Assembly (NCBI GenBank): GCA_964542855.1
Contig: CAZIWJ010000182.1
Location: forward strand, 1-7,421
DNA: 7,421 nucleotides
Origin: CAZIWJ01 sp964542855
Lineage (GTDB): Bacteria; Bacteroidota; Bacteroidia; Cytophagales; Cyclobacteriaceae
Direction of reading: 5' to 3'
Position numbers and translations under genes: made by a program
The notes under the pieces: generated by a model
Database searches by the model: none
The model's input: only the letters and a program-made list of their open reading frames with translations
What the model was told of the DNA's origin: nothing
Shown here: in pieces, positions 4,460-7,421 of the stretch
How positions within the stretch are numbered: position 1 is the stretch's first letter
How the letters are laid out: the number at the start of each line of letters is the position of its first letter

Positions 4460-7387
4460 GTGAGCGTTTACATTTTAAAAAAATGGAAAAGCCTGTGTTT
4501 CACGGGCTTTTTTCTGTTAACTACAAGTGTAGCCGTAAGAGCTATGGTTGTACCTGACAGCATAAAAAACCAGTTAAATAACCATGTTCAGCATGCTGAT
4601 TTAAAGGGAATTACCAGGCTGATATGTTCAGGACGTGTTGAGAAGACACCACCCGACTCTGTTTCATCCTACCTTAGGTTTACCTGGGACGAATACGCTC
4701 AGAAGAGGATTTTTCCCACCATTTATTCTTACAGCCTATCTCAATATAAACAGTTTCTCGATAGTGCCCGGGCTATACTGTCCGATAGTTGTTTGAAAAG
4801 GCTTGTAGAAAATAGCGGGTTAGCTTATGAGCTGAATTATTATTACGGGTATTACTACAGTAACCTGGGCGATTACTCGACGGCGGAAGAATACTTCTCC
4901 CGTTCATTTGAACCCACTAAAAGTCCGCAGTCTACTCCTCCCCAGGATGCTTACAACATATCATTAACTTACCAGCAAGTTGCTTTCGGCTATTTATCCA
5001 GTGGTGACTACGAACAGGCGCTGGAATTTTTCCAAACCTCTTTAAGCTGGCTACCCGGTGATGAGTCTTTTTACGAACAGATTAATAGCCAACAGTTTTA
5101 CCGTTCTATCCGTCTGAGCCAGATGGGGGAATGCTACCAAAAACTTCAGCAGTACGATTCATCTCAGCGCTTCCTAAACCGTTCGTTGCGCATACAACAA
5201 GCTAACCTGGAGCAAAACGATTTCCAATCGGAGCGGTACCGGCAATCGGCAGTAAATGCCGTGCGGCAAACCCTGGAGCGCCTGGTAAACCTGTATCGCG
5301 ATCAGGAAGAATACGCTATTGCCCTCGATTACCTGAATCAAAGCCAGCAACTTAATGCCAGTGGTAAGCCCGATTTTGAGACCCTGAAAATATCGGCCGA
5401 TATTTCAATGGCCCGGGATAAACCCCTGGAAGCTTTGGCCCGTTACCGGGCCAGTTTGGCACGAATAGAAGAAACCTTTGGCCGAAATTCATTAAGTGGA
5501 GGACAAGTATTGCTGGGCATAGCAAGGGCTCAACTTAAACAAGGTGAATGGCTGCCTGCCCGGAAAACTATTCAACAGGGATTTTCGGCCCTTTCTACTA
5601 ATTCGGGCAATGAAGGCATCCCGGAATACGACAGCCTGCTGGTGCCACTAACCGGCTGGGAAATGTTACTGGTCGATATTGAGGCACGCATCAATCAGAC
5701 CCTTCAGGATAACGGTGATTTGTCTTTACTGTTGGAAGAAATAAATACGGCTATGGATTGGGCTGATAACCTTCGGGTAAGTTACACCAACGCCAGTGCC
5801 AAACAATTACTGGCTGAACAATCGGTGCAGCTTTATGAAGAGTCGCTGTTTACAGTATGGCAATTATTTCAGGAAACCGGGCAGCAAAAATACCTTGGTC
5901 AGGCATTTCAATTTATGGAACGAAGCAAAGGCAGTATTCTTCGTGATGCTGTGCTGAATTCCAAAGCCAAGAAATTTGCCGGTATTCCCGAGTCTTTACA
6001 GGAGGAAGAAAAGCAACTGAAAGGCCAGGTTGCTTACCTGAAAACTTCATTAACCGAAGCCCGGTCGTCGGAAGAGTCGGCAGCCATTACCCGCCAGTTA
6101 TTGCTAGCCAAACAAAGCTACGAGTCATTCATCAGCAAACTGGAGCAGGATTTTCCCCGGTATTTCCAGTTCAAGTACAGCAGTGCGGTTCCCGAGGCTA
6201 AAATGGTTCAGGAGCAAATGAGTGGAAATGAAATGATTATTTCCTTCTTCGCCGGCGATGATTACTGGTACCGGATCGCCTTGCAGGCCAATGATATTGC
6301 TTTTACCCGGGTACCCAATACGCCTGAATTGCAGCAACAGGTTGCTTATTTAACTAATGCGCTAAGTGATGAAAAAACGGTTAACCGACAGGGAAAACGA
6401 CTTACAGCCTTTCAAAAATTTTCAGATAATGCACTGGGTATTTACCGGGCGCTGTTCGGGCAACCTCTCGATAATTTCACCGGAAACCGCCTGGTCATTA
6501 TTCCCGATGGCCGGTTAGGGTACCTGCCTCTACATATCCTGATCAACAAGGAGCCTGAACAAAATACACGGGTCGATTACGCAGGTTTACCTTACCTGTT
6601 TAAAAAATACGCGGTAAGGAGGCAGTACTCGGTAAGCCTGATGCTAGAACAGCAAAGAAGTACCAGCACCAGTGTAAAGCTGAATTACGCCGGCTTTGCC
6701 CCCGATTTTAAAGGCACGGATAAACTGCTTTTTAATAACCGGGAGGTAGAAGCTTTATACAACAATTTTGGTGGTACCCGCTTCATGGGCGATAATGCTA
6801 CGGAAAGCGAGTTTAAAAAGCATGCTGTAAACAGTTATATCGTCCACCTGGCCACCCATACCCGCCTCAGTGAAAACGCCCAGCAATCCGGGTTCAGATT
6901 AAGCACTTCATCAGCAGGTGAAGATGGTTTCCTGCATACTTACGAACTGTATAATATGCAGATGGACTCCGAAATGGCCATACTGAGTGCCTGCGAAACC
7001 GGTCGGGGGAAGCTGATCAGGGGCGAGGGGATCATTAGCCTGGCGCGTGCTTTCAACTACGCAGGCTGTAATAACGTGGCCATGACTTTGTGGAAAGTAA
7101 ATAACCTTACTACGGCCCGTTTGGTGGAATTGTTCAGCCAAAAGCTGGCCGAAGGGAAACCTAAGGATGAGGCCCTGAAAGAAGCCAGGCTCGCTTTCCT
7201 GGCCGATGAAAAAGTATTTACCCATCCTTACTTTTGGTCGGGCCTGGTATTAATCGGCGACAAAGAACCTTTACAAATTGAAAGGGGCACACCAGTTTAT
7301 GTATGGGCAATACTGGGTATCATTGTACTGGGCGTGACGTTGGCAACTTACCGCTACAAACAGGAAAAGCAACCGAAACTTCAGTAG
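4460..7387 (+). CDS. TPR-CHAT caspase-like protease, secreted and membrane-anchored
   Basis: This 975-aa protein starts at GTG 4460. That start is favoured because it supplies a full signal peptide: basic K-K-W-K, a hydrophobic core at about 11-26 and a V-R-A cleavage site after residue 28. The next ATG (4544) would lose it. Residues about 120-500 are TPR-like helix pairs, e.g. 122-152, 165-195, 218-247 and 267-297. A charged, helical, possibly coiled-coil region (510-565) follows. The CHAT domain (caspase HetF associated with TPRs, peptidase clan CD) spans about 590-935. Its conserved blocks are visible: the IIPDGRLGYLPLH strand at 680-692, H-L-A-T-H with catalytic His800, and L-S-A-C-E-T-G with catalytic Cys845. 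The usual glycine after the histidine is Thr801. A C-terminal transmembrane helix (about 945-963) and short basic tail end the protein. The domain should face the periplasm, held by the inner membrane. TPRs probably sense or bind a partner. Its targets are unknown; the adjacent anti-sigma and lipoprotein are candidates. Confidence 0.92.
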   Translation: MSVYILKKWKSLCFTGFFLLTTSVAVRAMVVPDSIKNQLNNHVQHADLKGITRLICSGRVEKTPPDSVSSYLRFTWDEYAQKRIFPTIYSYSLSQYKQFLDSARAILSDSCLKRLVENSGLAYELNYYYGYYYSNLGDYSTAEEYFSRSFEPTKSPQSTPPQDAYNISLTYQQVAFGYLSSGDYEQALEFFQTSLSWLPGDESFYEQINSQQFYRSIRLSQMGECYQKLQQYDSSQRFLNRSLRIQQANLEQNDFQSERYRQSAVNAVRQTLERLVNLYRDQEEYAIALDYLNQSQQLNASGKPDFETLKISADISMARDKPLEALARYRASLARIEETFGRNSLSGGQVLLGIARAQLKQGEWLPARKTIQQGFSALSTNSGNEGIPEYDSLLVPLTGWEMLLVDIEARINQTLQDNGDLSLLLEEINTAMDWADNLRVSYTNASAKQLLAEQSVQLYEESLFTVWQLFQETGQQKYLGQAFQFMERSKGSILRDAVLNSKAKKFAGIPESLQEEEKQLKGQVAYLKTSLTEARSSEESAAITRQLLLAKQSYESFISKLEQDFPRYFQFKYSSAVPEAKMVQEQMSGNEMIISFFAGDDYWYRIALQANDIAFTRVPNTPELQQQVAYLTNALSDEKTVNRQGKRLTAFQKFSDNALGIYRALFGQPLDNFTGNRLVIIPDGRLGYLPLHILINKEPEQNTRVDYAGLPYLFKKYAVRRQYSVSLMLEQQRSTSTSVKLNYAGFAPDFKGTDKLLFNNREVEALYNNFGGTRFMGDNATESEFKKHAVNSYIVHLATHTRLSENAQQSGFRLSTSSAGEDGFLHTYELYNMQMDSEMAILSACETGRGKLIRGEGIISLARAFNYAGCNNVAMTLWKVNNLTTARLVELFSQKLAEGKPKDEALKEARLAFLADEKVFTHPYFWSGLVLIGDKEPLQIERGTPVYVWAILGIIVLGVTLATYRYKQEKQPKLQ

Positions 7388-7393
7388 TAACTT

Positions 7394-7409
7394 GCTTCCG
7401 GGAGCTTTT
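7394..7409 (+). terminator. Weak candidate terminator after the CHAT gene
   Basis: GCTT-CCGG-GAGC followed by TTTT begins 6 bp after the stop codon at 7387. The stem is only 4 bp including one G-T pair and the T-run is 4 nt, so it would be a poor intrinsic terminator. The window ends 12 bp later, so a continuing operon cannot be excluded. Confidence 0.25.
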
Positions 7410-7421
7410 CAGTTCAATAAC

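Noticed and set aside
6911..7225. 104-aa ORF on the minus strand
   Set aside because: It is antisense to the CHAT catalytic region around Cys845, which is clearly the coding strand.
2276..7387. Type III-E CRISPR (Craspase) identity for the CHAT/sigma locus
   Set aside because: No CRISPR repeats, Cas7-11-like effector or Cas1/Cas2 genes are in the window, and the CHAT protein is exported; the similarity is only of logic.

Overview
The window looks like Bacteroidota, probably a Cytophagales-type organism. It encodes a TonB-dependent receptor, a divergent Bacteroidota-style ECF sigma factor, a lipoprotein whose mature N-terminus is acidic, and genes without good Shine-Dalgarno sequences. These are inferences from protein style and gene context; no rRNA or other taxonomic marker is present.

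Layout: positions 1-1638 (+) hold the C-terminal 545 codons of an outer-membrane TonB-dependent receptor whose start lies upstream of the window. Positions 1639-2275 are a gene-poor, fairly AT-rich spacer between convergent genes, with a short degenerate repeat, a 12-bp palindrome and one promoter-like element followed by doubtful tiny ORFs. Positions 3611-2276 (-) are a two-gene operon: an ECF-like sigma factor (187 aa), then, 4 bp later, a single-pass membrane protein (255 aa). That protein has an anti-sigma-like cytoplasmic N-terminus and periplasmic TPR repeats. Positions 3612-3798 are the divergent intergenic region. Positions 3799-4380 (+) encode a 193-aa cysteine-containing lipoprotein of unknown function. 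Positions 4460-7387 (+) encode a 975-aa protein with signal peptide, TPR array, CHAT (caspase-like) protease domain with an intact His/Cys dyad, and a C-terminal transmembrane anchor.

The four genes from 2276 to 7387 look like one functional locus: a sigma factor, its putative membrane anti-sigma, an envelope lipoprotein and an envelope-facing TPR-CHAT protease. Predicted topology puts the anti-sigma TPR domain and the CHAT protease in the same compartment, the periplasm. This suggests, as a hypothesis only, a proteolytic envelope-signalling switch: CHAT activation cuts the anti-sigma, directly or via the lipoprotein, and releases the sigma factor. It recalls the type III-E CRISPR system, where a TPR-CHAT protease (Csx29) cleaves Csx30 and frees a sigma factor, but there is no CRISPR component here and the compartment differs. 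The receptor at the left edge is probably unrelated.
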